From: Ceratothoa steindachneri
Lineage: Eukaryota; Arthropoda; Malacostraca; Isopoda; Cymothoidae
Assembly (NCBI GenBank): GCA_963969495.1
Contig: OZ018320.1
Span: forward strand, 72,212,245 to 72,276,244
Length of the DNA: 64,000 bases
Direction: 5' to 3'
Shown here: positions 1 through 11,787 of the stretch, piece by piece
Layout of the letters: the number at the start of each line of letters is the position of its first letter
Numbering within the stretch: position 1 is the first letter of the stretch
Program-made: the position numbers and the translations under genes
The notes under the pieces: model-generated
Databases searched by the model: none
What the model saw: only the letters and a program-made list of their open reading frames with translations
Told to the model about the DNA's origin: nothing

Positions 1-2704
1 CAAAAGGATTTGGGGCAAGTTCTCGCATGACTTCCCTCTCCACCGGCGTTCAATGCGCGTCGCGATGGCGTGGAAGGCCGCCGACTGGACTTTGCCTCCA
101 GAGGCGGAGAATCTTTCAATGCCAGGTTTAATTTTAGTGAGTTGGCTTTCGCTCTCGCTGCGTGCGCAGACACCACTACTGCTTCAGACGATTTCCCGTA
201 CGTCATGCTACAAAACACTTGGATGAGCGAGGCATGGGATTTTTTAAATTTGTCAACAGGATCTCGATAAAGGGTCTCCTCCCAGATTTCTGGTGAATCG
301 CTACCGTGCTCGCTTTTCGCAAACCGGGGAGAGATCACTCTACCTCGGCCGGATTCTGCCCAATCTCCCTAACCTCCCGCGTGTGCAAGTTGATGGAAAA
401 ATTGGAAAATGTTAGATTAGCCTTTTCTCTGGACAGCGGAGCCATCATTCTTCTGCAGAGAGCGGCTTCCGCAAACTCAAATACACGTCGGGTGCTATGC
501 TCCGACAGGAAGATGCCATCTACGAATCCTTCCTTCGTAGGCAGCACTACGCCACGATGTTTTTCGATTTAAGAAGGCCTATATACCGTTTAGCGATACA
601 GTATCATGGACACTCTCCACACGATAGGCGCAAAGGTACGCCTCCAAATCTTTATATCTGAAGTTCTACGAGATTGTCGAGTCCGCGTACGGGTGGAGGG
701 AGCCCTCTCCGGCCCAATGGAGCAGGAATGGGCGAGGACCCACACGGAAATGTACTCAGTGTAACACTCTTTGCTCTGAACATCAACGGCTTCGCCTCAG
801 GCAGCCGAAAGAGGTTCTCGCTACGCTCTGCGTGGTCAAGCTTTCGATCTCTTTTAGCGCGACCCAGATTCCAACTCTGGAGCGTCGACAACAACAGGCA
901 TTGAACCGCGTTTCTTTCTCTGCCAATGCACACTGGATTTGGATTTCCTTGACCAAGACTAAAGTGATGCATTTCTGCCCTCATCCACGGCTCCATCCTG
1001 AACCAGACCTGTTTCTCAAAGGGGTTCTCTTATAAGTGGTCATGTATTTGACCGACGCCTCACCTGGGAGGTTTATATTAGCAGCCTTAGGGTCTCATGT
1101 GTCCACAGCATAGATATTCTACTCGACGTGACGTTCATCGTCTGGAGCTCTAGTATGGCTACTGCTTTACTTTTTTATCGATTCTCTTTTGCTCAAAACT
1201 CGAGTACGAATACAGGTTTTATGCATCCACAGCCAAGCGTGTATTGCGGAAAGTGATCTCAATCGACCACACCGGCCATCACCGCATTGAGAGCCTATTT
1301 GTCGATGCTGGGGAGCTGCCACTCACTCTGCGCCCTGCACAGTCTATTATTCCACTGTACGCGCGAACCCAGCACCTCTCTCATTCTCTAACAGCTCTCA
1401 CTGCATCTGCATCTGATCACGACGGTGCCTATGGCAATGAGAGACGCTAGTAATACCCTAAGCCCTTTGGGTTTAGGGCTAGGAAACTCTTTCGAGAGCT
1501 CGGTATAGCTCTTGGGCCGGTGGTGCCCGTGCTTCTGCCCAATACGCCACCCTGGAGGTTACCACCACTGACTATTTTTTGCCACGCCTCTGCCTCCAAA
1601 GCTCTTACAGCGCCGGAAGTATTGCGTTCGGCCTTTTTGAAACACACTTCGTGTCACACTAGAACCGTGCCAGTGTATACGGATGGCACCAAAGCCCAAC
1701 AGGGGGTCGAATTACACGCCGTATCCCATTGTTTGAAGTCTGTGGGGTTCTGCCAGGAGCTGCGTCTACGGTCGAGCCAGTTGCAAAACAGCGCTTAGTA
1801 CGCAAGATAACGCGACGTGCCCGTTTCGGTGACCGGATTGTGATTTATAGCTACTTACAAAGCGCCCTGAGAGCTCTCGAGGCAATGGAAACAATGCATT
1901 ACCTGGTTCGCGATATTCGTGACGCCACGGTTTTAGCGAGCAGGGCGGATGTCGAGATTATCTTTTGTTGGGTTCTGGACATGTGGGAATTTCTGAGAAT
2001 GAACATGCCGATGAGGGTGCTAAATAGTCTGCAAGGACTGGGTGACCAGACTAGCGTTTCGCTCTTCCTCAGGAATACGGGCTGCCCTTCGGGCAGCTTG
2101 GCAAAGTAGATTGAAGACGGTCGAGGGAAACTTAAAGTTACGTGCCATTGCGCCGCAACTGTTCCCATGGACTTACCCCACAATGCATGGACGGCTCCAG
2201 GTTGTTTTTTATCATTTCCGAATTGGACACACTCGCGGGACGCACCTCTATTTAATGGAGCACTCACCGGCAACTTATTGCGACAACTGCGTTGCCTCCC
2301 TGAACGTTCAGCAAATTGTTGTTGGTTTCTCAGTCTTGTTGATCTTTTACGCACGTTACTGGTCGTGGAACCAGGAAGAGCGGGATCGGTTGCCACCGCT
2401 TGTCCCTTGTACTCAGCACAGGTTCGTACACACAGACTTGTGGACTATACGACCTTTTGGAGGAGGCTGGCCTCCTCCACTCTATTTGACTTTTTTGTAG
2501 GTCGTATGCTCCTGCGCCGGGGAGAGGCGGGCCTACCAGCGACGCATGGTCACGCTTCCTACTTGTTGCTTTTTGCCTTTTTTCTTTTTTTTTGTTATTG
2601 TTTTTTATCGTTATTTGTGGTTTGTATATTTTTCGTTTTTTTAATGTAGCATAGTAGTATGCTGTGGTGAGTATGGTGACATGACAAAGTAGGCAGTCGC
2701 CAGA
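1..2704 (+). mobile_element. LINE-A copy 1, plus strand, ORF2 remnant plus 3' UTR (5' end outside window)
   Basis: This is a decayed non-LTR retrotransposon of the I-group type, meaning reverse transcriptase followed by RNase H in ORF2. The window opens just upstream of the RT. RT-derived peptide is recognisable at about 306-450 (FRKPGRDHST, then VCKLMEKLENVRLAF), with several frame changes up to about 1,440. RNase H begins near 1,668 (VPVYTDGTK) and runs to about 2,030. The Asp of its YSDLQSAL motif is replaced (YSYLQSAL near 1,845), and the PGHVGI and NERAD segment near 1,975 is scrambled. A C-terminal region follows to about 2,500. A T-rich 3' UTR then leads to the family hairpin at 2,675-2,701 and an A-rich end. 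It aligns by eye with the minus-strand copy at 42.8-49.8 kb. It cannot encode an active protein. Confidence 0.85.
2675..2701 (+). other. 3'-terminal stem-loop of LINE-A copy 1
   Basis: GGTGAC pairs with GTCGCC over 6 bp, one pair being a G-T wobble. The loop carries the AAGTAGGC segment seen in other copies. The A-rich tail starts about 15 bases downstream. Eight further copies of this hairpin occur in the window on the minus strand. By analogy with other LINEs, the 3' end is the likely recognition site for the element's own RT; that role is inferred. Confidence 0.7.
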
Positions 2705-2997
2705 TGGCATCCTAAAATTTAAAAAGAAAAAAACTGCTCCCAGTCCCTATCCTACTTCTTACCGTCCCCATCACCCAAGCCCGGGTCTCCTCATCCTAAT
2801 AATTTGCACTATCCAAAATATTAATCGTGCTTGCCGCAGACCTACCACCCTCGACTCCCCTGCCTTCACAAGTGAAGGAGAGGGCATTGCTACACTCTCC
2901 CTTTCACTTGTACGTCCGTATTTTTTTATTTATTTTACTTTATTGGATTTGAAAAACATAGAAAGTATTTGTTACGTTACATCTCAGTTAATTTTGC

Positions 2998-3098
2998 CCA
3001 ATCACAAACGTAGAAGGAAAAGGCAGACGATGACCAATCACAAGAGTGTACTTTGGTTTGAACCAATCATAAACGATTGCTCATGTTTGGACCAATCA
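2998..3098 (+). promoter_or_regulatory. Cluster of four CCAATCA boxes
   Basis: CCAATCA occurs at 2,998, 3,034, 3,063 and 3,092, all in the same orientation, spaced 36, 29 and 29 bases apart. Spacing of about three helical turns is typical of NF-Y-bound promoters. The flanks are AT-rich, and no clear gene start follows within 300 bases. It could be the promoter of an unseen transcript, a regulatory block inside a repeat, or chance. Confidence 0.35.
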
Positions 3099-3360
3099 CA
3101 TCATCATTTCATACCTGATAGACAATTTGTTTGTCTCTCCCGCTTTCCCGCCTGAGAGAGGGCGTCACTTTATTAAATTATTCCTCATTGTCCTAGACTC
3201 CTAGCGTGCTGCCGCGCATTATTAGACCATCATGAGTATTACTCCTATTATTGAAAATAAAAATAGTGGCGATGTAGGGGTGCGAAGATGTATAAGAGAA
3301 AAAATTCCTTCCAAAAGCGAGAATATAAATAGCCCATTAAATTACCAAGTCAAAACGGAC

Positions 3361-3425
3361 TCGCCGTAGCGTGACGGTAGAGTGCTGGCCTTTGGATTCA
3401 AAGACCAGGGATCGAAACTCAAAAG
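3361..3425 (+). repeat. tRNA-like sequence, possibly a SINE head or tRNA pseudogene
   Basis: The stretch contains an A-box-like TAGCGTGACGGTAGAGTGC and, 33 bases later, a B-box-like GGATCGAAACTC. Between them TGGCCTTT and AAAGACCA form an extended anticodon-arm-like stem with one mismatch around GGATTC. The acceptor and T stems do not pair, so this is not a functional tRNA. RNA polymerase III-type internal promoters of this kind head SINEs, but no second copy is visible in the window. Confidence 0.4.
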
Positions 3426-4445
3426 GTCCACAATTTTTACGAAGAAAATTCACGAAGAAAATGGAGACCACGGAAAATCCTTTAAGGCCAACTCAAGAAG
3501 ACTCAATATAAATGGATCGACTCCAGAAGAAAACATGAGTATACATGGTTTTAACTATATAGTGTGTGGGCTATTTGACAAAAATACCAACATATTGGAA
3601 AGGAAAAAGTGTAGGCTATTTACATTAAGGTGAGTATTCAAGCTTTTAATTATGTAGTGTATAGGATATTGAGTAAAAATACCCACATGCTGGAGAAGAA
3701 ATCGTATAGGCTATTTATTAGGCGAGAGACCACATATTTGAATAGGTATATCTTATTGTGCGTTCAAACGTTTATATAATCCATAATGTGTTCCCATTAT
3801 TTGTTTCTAGGCTATTAATTTTGGAAGTCATTTTTCAGTTATGCTCAGTCGTTTCAATTGGGGTTAGCTTAGATCAATTTTAACTTGTTAAGGCTTATGT
3901 CAGGTTCTCTTTACCATAATATAATCCAGTTATGGTTTAAGATATTTAAAGTTTGTATTAACAAACTCTGGCCTAGTCAGTCAAAGCAAATGTACGTGGC
4001 ATGATCTTTATTGGAGAAATTTCTTATAATATAAATGATTTGATGATTTAACCCATAAACCTAGTAAGGATACTAATTATTTTTTTGCAGCGTGTCCACC
4101 CTGGTAAATTAGTACAGTACTCCTCTTTGAAGTCCCAAGCTCAGAGGAGGAGAGTAATAAAAATTGAAATTGAAGACACCATTCCAAACAAGCAACCACG
4201 ATATACTCCACATTGCACTCAAGTGGGCCAAAATCAAAAGTGGATGAACTGGTCATAAATTTCATAACTTCCGGTTTTCATGACTTCAGTATTGTGGAAA
4301 GAGTAGGATTCTGCAGTCTTTTAAGGGCATATAGCCAGCATATACCATGATTTCAAGGCCAACTGTATCCGAACAAGGTCTACTAACCAAAATGTCACGT
4401 GCTCTCACATATTCTGATTTATGACCTTACAACCTTTAAAGCTTT
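3426..4445. other. AT-rich stretch without a recognised gene; contains a 95-bp tandem duplication
   Basis: No supported coding region is seen. Two imperfect 95-bp units lie head to tail at 3,549-3,643 and 3,644-3,738. Each starts with TTTTAA(C/T)TAT and contains a GGCTATTT motif. The rest is AT-rich and unassigned. Confidence 0.6.
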
Positions 4446-5058
4446 CAATAATTCGAAAGAGAATGCAAAACAACATGATGGTTTCATTTTTTTTAGAATC
4501 GGTCGAATAGTTATGATGTTTTTGCCAAAAAAAAATAATTCGCCGGGTAACCTTGGGGGGTGAGCGGACTTTTACAATTATATTATTCGAAAGAAAATGT
4601 TAAAAAAATATAAGGGTTTCAAATCTTGTTAGAATCGGCCGAATAGTCAGGATGTTATTGGCAAAACAAAATAATTATCTGGTTAACCTTGGAAGGACTT
4701 TGGCAATTATGACATTCGAAAGAGAATGTAAAACAACATAAGGATTTCAAATTTCGTTAGAATCAGCCGAATAGTTAGGATATTATTGGCAAAACAAAAT
4801 AATTCCCGAGCTAATCTTGGGAGACTAAAAAAATATAGCATTAGAAAGAGAATGTAAAACATCATAAGAGTTTCCATCTTCGTTAGAATCGGCCGAATAA
4901 TTATGATGTTATTGCCTAAACAAAATAATTCCCTAGCTAACCTTGGGAGGACTTTGACAATTTTATCATTCGAAAAAAAATGTAAAACAACATGAGGGTT
5001 TCAAGTTTTGTTAGAATCGGCTGAATAGTTACAATGTTATTACAAACACAAAAAAAAG
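4446..5058 (+). repeat. Minisatellite of about five 125-140-bp units
   Basis: Units start near 4,449, 4,586, 4,709, 4,834 and 4,966. Each opens with ATTCGAAAGAGAATG-like sequence, then AGAATCGGCCGAATAGTT about 50 bases in, then AACAAAATAATT, then CTAACCTTGGGAGGACTTT. The last unit is cut short and runs into an A-rich stretch and an inverted repeat (AGTCGC TT GCGACT at 5,093-5,106). Units differ by perhaps 10-20 percent by eye, so the array is not recent. There is no coding potential. Confidence 0.85.
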
Positions 5059-5149
5059 CAAAACGGGGACCGACCGACATAGTGAGATGTAGAGTCGCTT
5101 GCGACTAGACTCGCACGTGACTAAAAAATCGATGAAGCTGCTTTAAATG

Positions 5150-5890
5150 TGAAAAGCAAACTATTGCTGCAATGTGCAAGGGTGAATATGTTGCAACAAC
5201 AACAGACTGTAAGGCATGCAGAAGATGCAAGTACATTGGTGTAACAGCACACTAGATAGATGTTAGCACATTTGAACGACATTCAGCAGTGTTAGCTCGC
5301 AGGCAGGTTAAAGGAAAACAGTGCTGCAATATTTTGGCTAGTATCCTGTATGAAATCCATTCTTAGTACAAGATTTGAAATTAACTAGTAAAAAAACAAC
5401 GGATAACGGATCAAATTTCTTAAAAGCATTCCAGAGTATATGGAAGTGACAAAATTCAGTCAGAAGAGGATGTAAATGAACAATCTGAAGATGATGAAAG
5501 TAATGGTTCTGAAATAATCACCCAGGACACAACAAGCATTTTATCTTCTAATGAAGGTGAAAGTTACGTGTACAGGCTACCAAAACATCAACGCTGTGCC
5601 TACCATCTCCTTGATCTTGTGGCCACTGTAGATGTTGATGTAGGAAAAATGGAATCTATGTAGTAAGCCCTCAAGAGGATGTTTCGCTCAACATTTGCGA
5701 AATACCATGCTCTTTGGAACAGAATTGGGCTTTCATCGGTTGTTGCGGAGACTGTAGAGGAATAATGCAAGATACAATCTATTCGTCCAAATGAAACTAG
5801 GTGGAACTCTACATTCTTGGCTGTAGAAAGAATATTAAGGATTGTCCAAGAAGAAGGTAAAGATGCCACAAAGGAGAGAAAAAAATCTAC
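5150..5890 (+). pseudogene. hAT-superfamily transposase relic (ZBED-like)
   Basis: Translating the plus strand in pieces gives a series of motifs in the order of a hAT transposase: GEYVATTTDC near 5,182; YIGVTAH then IDVSTFE near 5,235; TDNGSNFLKAF near 5,403; an acidic linker near 5,460-5,560; CAYHLLDLVATVD near 5,595; and PNETRWNSTFLAVERI near 5,790. These match the TDN and TRWNST blocks of the catalytic domain. Stops and frameshifts separate the blocks, so it is dead. The N-terminal BED zinc finger and the C-terminal dimerisation domain are not visible. It lies between the minisatellite and a LINE-B fragment. The neighbouring AGTCGC/GCGACT inverted repeat could be part of its end, which is speculation. 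Confidence 0.75.
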
Positions 5891-6354
5891 TGTGGTATCT
5901 AACCGTCTCACATAAGATCCTCCATTTTAAAATATAAGTGTAAAGGTATTCATCCTAAGGGGGGTGAACTCAAAAACCTTTTGACGATTTAAAATCTCGC
6001 TGTTCTTTGTCTTCAGGAGAACAAACTGGGTACCTGCCCTTTTCTGGTACTGCCTGGGTTTCATATTTTCTACTCTATACTTCTGTCACGGGCTCATCTG
6101 ATGGTGGGATATCAGTTTTAATTTCGTCATCTCACCAAGCACCTCCTTTTCCCTCTCATATTACCTCCAAGCTTTTACCGTAATGATTTTATTTTAAAGG
6201 CTTTTTACTATTTGCTCTATTTACCTGAATCCTTCTTTAGCATTGTCAAGACCCGACCTTTTAGAACTTGTAAATCAGCTGCCCTCCTCCCTCTCCGTTT
6301 CTATTACTCGGGAATTTAATGCCCGTCACCCATATGGAGGCGACATTCTTCGCA
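5891..6354 (+). mobile_element. LINE-B copy 1, 5' piece (endonuclease domain), interrupted by LINE-A
   Basis: The sequence parallels 15,690-16,120 of the best LINE-B copy, including the LQENKLG endonuclease motif near 6,018 and the NARH..GGD motif near 6,320. The expected GDFNARH has become REFNARH, so a catalytic Asp is lost. Several stops are present. At 6,355 it switches abruptly to minus-strand LINE-A. LINE-B sequence resumes at 11,788, at a point about 620 bases further along the element. The simplest reading is that LINE-A inserted into LINE-B with loss of host-element sequence. Confidence 0.75.
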
Positions 6355-7045
6355 ATGTCTGGGTCAGGGTAGAGCCGTGGATGGCGCCAGAATTGCATCA
6401 CCTTATCCTTGGTCTTGACAAGGAAAACCGAAACCTGTGCGCTTCGGCATAGCGGGAGACGCAGTGCAATGCCTCTTGGAGTCGATACTCCAGAGTTGGC
6501 ATCTGAGCCGCGCCAAGAGAAACCAAAAGATCGTCCACGTAGAGCGTAGCGAGAACATCTTCCGGTGACACCGAGGTGATGCCGTTGATGCTTCGGGTAA
6601 GGAGTGTGACAGTAAAGACACTTCTATGTAGGACATCCACTTACTGCTCTATTGGAACGGTGATGGCAACCCCTACCTGAACGCGGAATCGACGAACTTG
6701 CAAAAATTCAGAGATAAACGATGGGAGGCGTCCCCTCTCCCTCATTGCGAAGAGGGTCTCCATGATACCATATCGCCATGCGGTAACATAGGCCTTCTCC
6801 ATATCGAAAAACAACGTAGCGGAGTGATGTCTACGAAGGAAGGCTTCGCAGACCATATTTTTCAGTCGGAGCAGAGTCTAAGGCTTCGAATATGAGCCTC
6901 CCAGGGTGAGGCATCGGTTAAATACAAGACCATGGAAGCGGTGCAAATCCACCACTTCCAAGCGAACAACATTTAGAACAACGTCTTTGTCAGGGTGGAG
7001 CCCTGACAATGTAATCAGTTTGAGGAAGAGCAAAACGTTATTCTG
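6355..7045 (-). mobile_element. LINE-A RT segment, extra (duplicated) piece
   Basis: Read on the minus strand, 6,640 to 6,403 gives ATLYVDDLLVSLGAAQMPTL, including the YVDD catalytic motif, and 6,856 to 6,641 gives LFFDMEKAYVTAWRYGI. At 6,893-7,045 the sequence restarts at the RT thumb region (AATATGAGCCTCC). The same RT region occurs again at 7,925-8,480 in the same orientation. Both share the unusual AYVTAW (others read AYDTAW) and a shared AACGTCTTTGTCAGGG block. So this is either a local duplication or a second copy of the same subfamily. No open frame spans it. Confidence 0.75.
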
Positions 7046-10000
7046 GTTGCCTGTCCAGGAACCCAGCATTAGATGATCTCGATATCCGCCGGACTGGTCT
7101 AAACCGTGGCAACACGGATACAGATAACCAGCGGATGTGGAGATTCCAATGTCGCGAGAGCAATCGGAGCGCTTTATAAGTAGCTCCCGTAATGAGCAGT
7201 GAAGACAGACGCATGTCCTGACAGAGCCACGCTGACTTCAAACAGAGGGGATACGGCGTAGAAACCGATCCCGGCTTGGGACTTGGAACCATCCGTATTC
7301 ACTGGCATGGTTCCAGCGTGACACAAAATGGGTTGAAAAAATTGCGAACGCAATACTCTCGGGGCTAGAGAAACTTCGGGAGCAGAGCCTGGCGAAAAAA
7401 GTCAATTGCTTCGGGAGCAGAGCGTGGGGAAAAAGGTCAATTGTAATATCTTCCAGGGTGGCGTCCTGGGCAGAACCAGAGACAGCACCAACCTGAGAGC
7501 TACACTAGGCTCTCGAAGGAGTATCTAGCCCTAAACCCAAAGGCCTTAGGGTATAACTGGCGTCTCTCCGAGGCATAGGCACCGTTGAGATCAGATACGA
7601 ATGCTGAGGGAGGCACTGGGCTCGCATGTACATGCGAATAATACACTGTGCACGGTGGAGAGCGAATGGCATCTCACCAGCATCGACAAGTACTTTCTCA
7701 ATGGGAGAGGTGCAGAACGCACAGGTCACTAAGCGAAGGCTGGTGTGGTTGATCTATTCCACCTACCGCAATACACGCTCGGCTGCGGATGCATAAAACT
7801 AACATCAGTAATCAAGATGGAAATAACACAGGATCGATATAAAAATAAGGCAGTACCGCTACCAACAACCCAGGTGCTGAAGGGCACGGAACAAAGAATG
7901 TCCGTGGCGCGGATACAAGAGACTATAAGGAGGCTAATATGAGCCTCCAAGGTGAGGCGTCGATAAAATACAAGACCAACGTCTTTGTCAGGGTGGAGCC
8001 CTAGGATGGCGATAGAAGTGCAAAAACTTAGTCTTAGCCAAGGAAAACCGTAGCCTGTGTGCTTCAACATAGCGAGAGATGCGGTTTAAGGCCCTTTGGA
8101 GTCGACGCCCCTGATTTGGCATCTGGGCCCCGCCAAAAGAGATCGAAAAGTCGTTCACGAACGCTTAGCGAGAGCATCTTTCGGCAGCACCGAGGAGATG
8201 CCGTTGATGCTACGGGCAAGGAGTGTGGCAGTGAGGACACTTCTATGTAGGATAACCACTTCCTGCTCTATTGGACGGTGAGGGCAATCCCCATCCGAAC
8301 GCGGAATTGACGAACTCGTGAAAATTCAGAGATAAATATTGGGAAGCGTCCCATCGCCCCCATCGTGTAGAGAGTCTCCATGATACCATATCGCCATGCG
8401 GTAACATAGGCCTTCTCCATATCAAAAAACAACGTGGCGCAGTGCTGTCTACGAAAGAAGGCTTCGCAGACGACATTTTTCAGTCGGGTCAGAGCATCCG
8501 ACGTGAAGTGGAACTTGCGGAAGCCGCACTGTGATAAAGACAGGAAACCCCGCTGTCCAGAAAGAAAGGGTAATCTAACATTTTCCAATATTTACATCAA
8601 CTTTTATACGCAGGAGGTTAGAAAGATCGGGCAAAAATCGGCTGGGGTTAGAGTGATCTCTTCCCTGTTCTCGAAAAGCGAGGACAGTAGCGATTCCCCA
8701 GGATACGGCGAGGGTACCCGCTACCCAAATCCTGTTCAATAAATCGCACAGAAAAACCATGGCTCACTCACCCAAGTGTCGAAGCATGGCGTATGGGACA
8801 TCGTCCAGACCAAAGGCTGTGTCTGTGCACGATAGGAGAGCGGAACGCAAGGGACTCGATGTAAATCTGTCGTTGAAGTGTTCTCCGCCTCTGGAGGTGA
8901 AGTCAAGTTGGTGGCCTTCCGCGACATCACGATGCGTAGTGAATGCTGGGGAAGCAGCATACCGAGGCGACAATGCGAGAAACACGTCTCTAAGCTATCC
9001 GCCATGGACATGGGGTCCGAGATTGCGGTCCCATTTTCCTATAGAAGAGGAGGAGTAGGAGCCTGCGAGAACTTGCCCCGAATCCTTTTGACACTCTACC
9101 ACACCTCTGCTTGAGGGGTCTTTCCCGTTAAGTGAAGACACGTATGTCAGCCATGAAGAGAGGCGGGCGTGCTTCGAAACATACCGGAACTTATCCCTAG
9201 CTCGAAGAAATTCGCCTTCAAGGAAATCGTTCGGGCGGCGCCGTTTATAGCGCTTGAAGGCATAACTCTTCTGTTTGAGGGCCGTCTCACACTCGGCTGA
9301 TCAACATGGAAGAGGTCAGCATGCAAAACGGCAAGATGTTCTAGGAATATAGTTAGGTCCACGGAGATGAGGCTGCCGGAAAAGAACTTAGCAGCCTTAT
9401 CCACCCTACCTACGTTCCTCGACTGAGACAGAGAAATCAGTCATTTCCTGAAATGCGGACCACTAGACCCGTGCCAAGCACCAGGAAGAGCGGGGAGATC
9501 TAAGGCGGCAGTGATCCAAACAGTGATATTTGAATGGGAAAGTGATCACTACCATGGAGGTCATCGACTAATCACCACCCCAAATCAGGTTGTGTATCCG
9601 GAGAACACAAAACTACCTCAGGACAGGAAAATGAAGTGGTTCTCGAGCAGATCTTTATGACACCAATCTCTAGCTCGTCGATCAGGTCGGCAATGACCTG
9701 ACCCCTTTTTTAGTTATCTACTGTTGAAATCCCCGAGTAAGATAAAGAGCATCAGCAACCGTGCCACGACGTGGCAGAAGTCCCCCGCGTCGAAGTCAGC
9801 TAAAATAACAGTATACCTCCTACCCAGGTGCAGCTGCACAGCTACCTCCTGAATGGACGTATTTAAAGCAAAAAGAAGAACAGAGAGCTCATCCCGGGTG
9901 TAAATGGCGCTTCCTCCTGCCCGGACCCCATTCCGTAATGGTGGGGTCTCCAAACCCTTATACCTCGGGAGGATGGGCAGGGGGCACGCGGCCAGCATGG

Positions 10001-11394
10001 TCTCATGCAAAGAGATAACTAATGGAAAATGGGAGGATAAGAGCCTCCGTAACTCTTCCCAGTTGACACGGAGTACGTGGCAATTCCATTGAAGGAATAT
10101 GGACTCCAGGCTTAGCTTGGAGGAGTGGTGGGGACCTCTTCGAAGAGGAGACAGTCACCAGAATGGGTTGTACGATTCACGGAGGCAAAACTCCAGGCGC
10201 TGTTTGCCGGATAACGCGCCCAAGGCGCTGTTACCTTGGAGAAATAATCGGGTGTGGTTGGGCTCGACATGCGAGTATTTTCCTCACTCAGACTCAAAAC
10301 CTTAGGGAAGTGGACGGTTTCTGAGGCGGTGGTCCTTCTTTTGGAGGATCCCCTGTCTTCGCGTCACCGAGCCTAAATTGGGAGTGGGCATATGGACCGA
10401 AGCTCCTTTGGTGCTCTCTTCCTTTCGAAGAGCAGCTTTAAAACCCCGGAAAGGGGTCTCACCGCAAACCAACTTGAGGGGTTTTGCCTCGTATGAATCT
10501 AACAACCCGGTGGAGGCGCGCAGCCATTTTGCCTCTCTGTAAACGCTCACGCTGGGGGAGGGGGGAGGAGCCTTGGTTTCAACCGAGGCTGGCTGTGAAC
10601 CCTTTGTGCCACCAGCTACTACGGCAGCGCCCGGGGTGGGTAGAACCTGCAGAAGGCTTTCTAGTTGGCGAGTAAATGACCATGCTCATAGGCCTGGGGA
10701 GGGAGGAAGCAGAGGGGTTTTTTATTTTCAGGCATAAGACGTGCCAGGCAGCACCTGGGGCGTCTATGGAGAAGCTTGCACAGGCGCGGACTCATATTCG
10801 GTGTTTAGCACTGAGCTCAGGTTCAATTCCGTATAAAATTCTGCCGTCTTAGGCTTGGTCGTCACCTCCGAGACATTATCTCGGAGGTGACGACTAAACG
10901 GTCCATTTTGGGCCGCGTGCCTGCTCTCTTGGCAGTCTTTTGCGAAAGCAAAGTAGGGACTGCCGCTGTAGAAGAGATGGAGTCACGCAAGACCGCCTCC
11001 AGAGAACGGAGTGAGATGGAATCTACCGCACCCGTAAGCCTATAATAGGAAAAAGCCTCCTCTCTGCTAAAAGAGGTTTGGAGGGGCGCTCCTGATAAAG
11101 CACAGGGTGGGACCTCTTTTTTCTGTTGTAGAGCTTCCCGAGAGGCGCTCCGACAATGCTAGAGAGGGTAAAGAGAGAGTCCAAGGAATCTTCATCAATG
11201 GACATAGGGACCCTATTATTGCCACGGGATAAAAATTCTAATCACCCAGCGCAGTAGTCCGCTCTATGTGGGGTGTATACGATGCTTGAAAAGCCAGCCA
11301 ACGACATTAGAGGTCACTTCTCCCATCCGGTAACCAGACATCCAATCAGAATGTCGGCTCTACCTTGGGCTGGGCGTAAAACTAAGAGTGTGTG

Positions 11395-11518
<124 letters not shown>

Positions 11519-11639
11519 ATGCGAGGCAGGTGAGGGTTGGGGTGAGGCAGGTTGTTAAAACTCCAACCGAAAATCGGAGCTCAGGTGGGAGGGAACATTT
11601 TTCCCTCCTCCCAGCCCCGATCGGGGATAGCTGGGTGAG

Positions 11640-11787
11640 AGGATGCTGGTTGCAGGGAAATTGAGGAAACAGGGTAAGAAGACAGGGTGTCAGAAAGAAG
11701 GAGAATAAGCTAAGTTGGGGCCGGTCGGGGCACTGAGACCGTTAGCACGGTGGCCAGAGAAACAAATCACCGTGGGCCTTTACGGGG
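11640..11787 (-). promoter_or_regulatory. LINE-A 5'-end monomer (single)
   Basis: It contains the conserved block GCTAAG(T/C)TGGGGCCGG, then a CAGCACGGYGGCCAG-like core, then CCCCTTACGGGG-like sequence. The same block occurs twice in the copies ending at 36.12 and 49.8 kb. By analogy with mammalian L1 monomers it may carry the internal promoter; that is inference. Confidence 0.5.

Noticed and set aside
1899..2396. 165-codon minus-strand frame in copy 1
   Set aside because: It is antisense to the RNase H and C-terminal region of plus-strand LINE-A.
3361..3425. Functional tRNA gene
   Set aside because: A and B boxes are present, but the acceptor and T stems do not pair.
4446..5058. CRISPR-like array
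   Set aside because: Units of 125-140 bases are tandem with no alternating unique spacers, and the context is eukaryotic.
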